Source: Phycisphaera sp.
GTDB lineage: Bacteria; Planctomycetota; Phycisphaerae; Phycisphaerales; Phycisphaeraceae
Direction of reading: 5' to 3'
Assembly: GCA_016125215.1 (NCBI GenBank)
Contig: WGMF01000005.1
Span: 1 to 64,000 of the forward strand
DNA: 64,000 bases
In this document: piece by piece, positions 61,753 through 64,000 of the stretch
Layout: each line of letters opens with the position of its first letter
Numbering within the stretch: the stretch's first letter is position 1
Position numbers and translations under genes: made by a program
The notes under the pieces: generated by a model
What the model saw: the letters and a program-made list of their open reading frames with translations, nothing else
Databases searched by the model: none
Told to the model about the DNA's origin: nothing

Positions 61753-64000
61753 TCGCCACCCCCGTGCAACACACGCCAGATCGACGCACGGATCGACGGG
61801 CGGTTCGGGTCCCGCGCGTGGCTGAACCACTTGGCTAATAACGTCTCCAACAACACGAGCGCCAACGTCAGCCACAACAGGGGCCAGCCCATCCGCAGGC
61901 CCAGCCCGGCTGTCTGCGCCTCGGCAAACGGGTCTGTTGCATCCGTGTCGACCCAGCGCCAGTCGGCCACGGGTGACAGACGCCGTTCGACCTCTTCGCG
62001 CGAGAGTGTCCGTGTGTCGCCCGCATCCGCGTCGACCGACACCGTCAGGCTCAGCCCCCCTGTCGCCAAGGGCAGATAAACACCCGGTTCGTCCACCGCT
62101 TCGCGCACACGCACACCCCCCTCTGGCGTGCGGACAAGCCAGAGCGTCTCGTCTCCACCCACCGCTTTCAACGACTCCACACCCAGCCAGGCGCCCCCCA
62201 ACTCGACGCCGTCGCCCGAGGTCGCGGACACGTCACGGTTGCCCACGACCGAGCGGTTGAGCAGGCTCGAAACCGCCTCGTGCAACAGCGGGACAAACAC
62301 CGGTTTGGTCGTGAGGTTCGACCACGCCACGTCCAACGCCGAGAGGGATAACAACGTGTAACCATGCCCCACCTTTTGACCGACGACCCACGGCCGTGCC
62401 CCGCCGTCTGCCTCCACGCTCATCCACACACGCGCATCCGGTCCGGTCGAAGACAAGTTCAAACGGCGTGACACACGTAATGGCGAGAGCAGCGCCTGCC
62501 AGTCACCCGCAAGCGCACCAAGCTCTTCGGGGACAGGGGTCGCCGCGGGGTCCGTCGTCACAACCCAGTCGCCGCCATCCTCATGCGATTGCGATTCCAG
62601 CGCAACCTCCCACGGCAACGCCAGCGCGCGGGCGTATTGACCCGCCCAGGTGGACGGCGATGTGGCCGACGGGGGGAAGACCCACAAGACCCCGCCGTTT
62701 TTCGTGAACCGTGCAAGACTCTCCCATCCCTGATCCGTGACCGTGTTCGGCTCGGTCACACACACCACGTCGATGCCCGTGAGCGTGCCCGAGTCGAGCG
62801 AGGCGCCCGCAACACGGCGAACATCCAGCAAAGGGTTGCGCTCATCCGAGTCGGGCTGCAACGCGAGCGTCAACCACTTGGCCCCGTCGAGAACCCCGGG
62901 CGAGCCGGCCCCCGCGACTAGGGCCACACGCACGTGCCTGCGGAGTTCGAGAACCGCCCGGGCGATGTTGTCCGCCTCGAGCGTGTCGCCGGGGATCGTG
63001 GCCACCACCTCCAGCATCCCGCCGGCATCGGGCACCTCCGCCAGCGCCCCGGGCGTGACGGGCAATTGCGCGTTGACCGCGGTCTCGCTCTGACCGACCG
63101 CAAAGCGATAGGGCCTGGACAGGGTGGCCAGGGGTTTGCCGTTCGGCAAAAGGCGGGCTTCAAGCCGTAAAAGCCCCGACGACTCCGTGGAAGCCTCACC
63201 GAACCGACGAAGCGTCGCACGGGCGTCCATCGAGACGCCCCGGCCCGGGCCCGCCACTAACAAGTGATTAGATGTCTCCAGGCTTCTGACCTGCGTGTTG
63301 ACCGCGCCGGCCGGGGGCGGTGTCAGCAGCACACGCGCCTTCTCGGACAGGGATTTCAAGGCCCCCACGCCGGCCTCGTCGAGCGACATCGGCCCGAGGT
63401 CGCTCACCACCGCAAGCAACACGCGCTCGCGCGGCGGGGTGTCTTTGGCCTGGTCGAGATAACGCTCGACCCGCTGCAGAGCCTGCTCGATCTGGGGTCG
63501 TGCGTGGCGCGGCCGCATCGATTCGAGCGCCTTGATCGCGGCGTCACGGTCGAAGACCGCGGGCACCCGGACCTCCCCCGCCGGTCGGGCGCTGCGCCAG
63601 ATGGCAACACGGTCCGTCCCGTGCAGCGCCGCCACCATCTTGATGCTCCGTGCCCGCAGTTGCTCGAACCGCGTGGTCTGGCCGTCCATATCCTGTACGG
63701 CTGCGCGCGTTGAGAGCGCGTCGTCGATCACCAGGCACAGCAACCGATCCTGGCCGGCCATGCCCAACGCCGACGCGACCGCCTTGAAGCCCGGGTCCCA
63801 CAGCGCCAGGCCCAGCACGATCAGGATCAGGCAGCGCACCGCCAGCAGCAGCCAGCGTTCGAGTTGGAGGCGGTGCTTGTGTTTGCGGTAGGCTTCGAGG
63901 ACGAACCGCATCGCGCCCCAGAGCCTGGGCGTCCGCCGGTGCCGTGAGAGCAGGTGGATGGCAATGGGGATCGCGGTGGCCGCTGCGCCCGCGAGCGCCA
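61749..64000 (-). CDS. BatA-like membrane protein (5' end beyond the window)
   Basis: At least 749 residues are visible. The first visible residues, read into the window edge, are IPIAIHLLSRHRR and then LWGAMRFVLEAYRKHKHRLQ, the aerotolerance-regulator N-terminal pattern. An ATG at 63911 would remove part of that domain, so the true start is outside the window. A VWA-like domain follows (LLCLVIDDALSTRA, with a DDALS variant of MIDAS). Large beta-rich regions and a closing helix (WPLLWLTLALVLLETLLAKWF) follow. Bat proteins usually sit with MoxR and DUF58 genes, probably upstream of the window. 13-mer copies lie at 62349-62361 and 63258-63270. Confidence 0.82.
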   Translation of the reverse strand, partial: ALAGAAATAIPIAIHLLSRHRRTPRLWGAMRFVLEAYRKHKHRLQLERWLLLAVRCLILIVLGLALWDPGFKAVASALGMAGQDRLLCLVIDDALSTRAAVQDMDGQTTRFEQLRARSIKMVAALHGTDRVAIWRSARPAGEVRVPAVFDRDAAIKALESMRPRHARPQIEQALQRVERYLDQAKDTPPRERVLLAVVSDLGPMSLDEAGVGALKSLSEKARVLLTPPPAGAVNTQVRSLETSNHLLVAGPGRGVSMDARATLRRFGEASTESSGLLRLEARLLPNGKPLATLSRPYRFAVGQSETAVNAQLPVTPGALAEVPDAGGMLEVVATIPGDTLEADNIARAVLELRRHVRVALVAGAGSPGVLDGAKWLTLALQPDSDERNPLLDVRRVAGASLDSGTLTGIDVVCVTEPNTVTDQGWESLARFTKNGGVLWVFPPSATSPSTWAGQYARALALPWEVALESQSHEDGGDWVVTTDPAATPVPEELGALAGDWQALLSPLRVSRRLNLSSTGPDARVWMSVEADGGARPWVVGQKVGHGYTLLSLSALDVAWSNLTTKPVFVPLLHEAVSSLLNRSVVGNRDVSATSGDGVELGGAWLGVESLKAVGGDETLWLVRTPEGGVRVREAVDEPGVYLPLATGGLSLTVSVDADAGDTRTLSREEVERRLSPVADWRWVDTDATDPFAEAQTAGLGLRMGWPLLWLTLALVLLETLLAKWFSHARDPNRPSIRASIWRVLHGGGE
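62349..62361. repeat. 13-mer palindrome copy TAACA-ACG-TGTAA
   Basis: Inside the BatA-like gene; the coding strand reads ACG-TTG-TTA. Confidence 0.45.
63258..63270. repeat. 13-mer motif, degenerate copy TAACA-AGT-GATTA
   Basis: The second half has two mismatches. The coding strand again has CAC-TTG-TTA. Confidence 0.3.

Overview
The window looks like a piece of a high-GC planctomycete chromosome, most likely from the Phycisphaera side of the phylum. This placement is an inference from gene content and was not tested by search. The supporting content is a Bat-like operon with von Willebrand, coiled-coil and cyclase-like proteins, a PDZ/DUF6288 giant secreted protein, a tpiA-secG-yicC run, and an ebo gene set. 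Genes are densely packed with many 4 to 8 base overlaps. No rRNA, tRNA or CRISPR array was recognised.

Layout. 1-1664: the end of an IS630-type element that has cut off a radical-SAM-like gene next to an alpha/beta hydrolase. 1722-7871: secreted proteins, including a 1299-residue sialate-esterase-like/PDZ/DUF6288 protein. 8185-12374: a three-gene signalling cassette (HTH-receiver, HDOD-histidine kinase, receiver-GAF) closed by a strong terminator. 12530-17613: housekeeping (TpiA, SecG, YicC), a ZIP metal transporter and an AMP-forming ligase. 17629-25368: an orphan DNA methyltransferase, then an EboD-type dehydroquinate-synthase homologue and its TetR regulator, divergent from an RND efflux pair across a perfect palindromic operator. 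25689-34534: DUF2203, aldo/keto reductase, TPR membrane protein, Nth, MoaE, a 2-hydroxyacid dehydrogenase, a ferredoxin and a glycosyltransferase/oxidoreductase fusion. 34722-39341: an ebo operon (small protein, EboB, EboE, EboC, EboF). 39367-44730: an oligopeptide ABC operon without ATPases. 44785-48518: VOC protein, nitroreductase, AEC transporter, 2Fe-2S ferredoxin and SpoIIE-type phosphatase. 48546-64000: one long leftward run from the Bat-like cluster through an NPCBM-like protein, a methyltransferase and PPK1 to TsaB.

How genes fit together. The strongest system-level observation is that the ebo metabolite-traffic set is split: B, C, E and F form one coupled operon, while D sits about 15 kb away behind a TetR gene that shares a regulatory region with an RND pump. 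This suggests, but does not prove, ligand-controlled synthesis and export of an ebo-dependent compound. Two other patterns cut across genes. Several genes have a -10 box only 6 to 8 bases before the start codon, a leaderless-transcript signature. A degenerate 13-base palindrome, TAACA-ANN-TGTWA, recurs mostly inside coding sequence.
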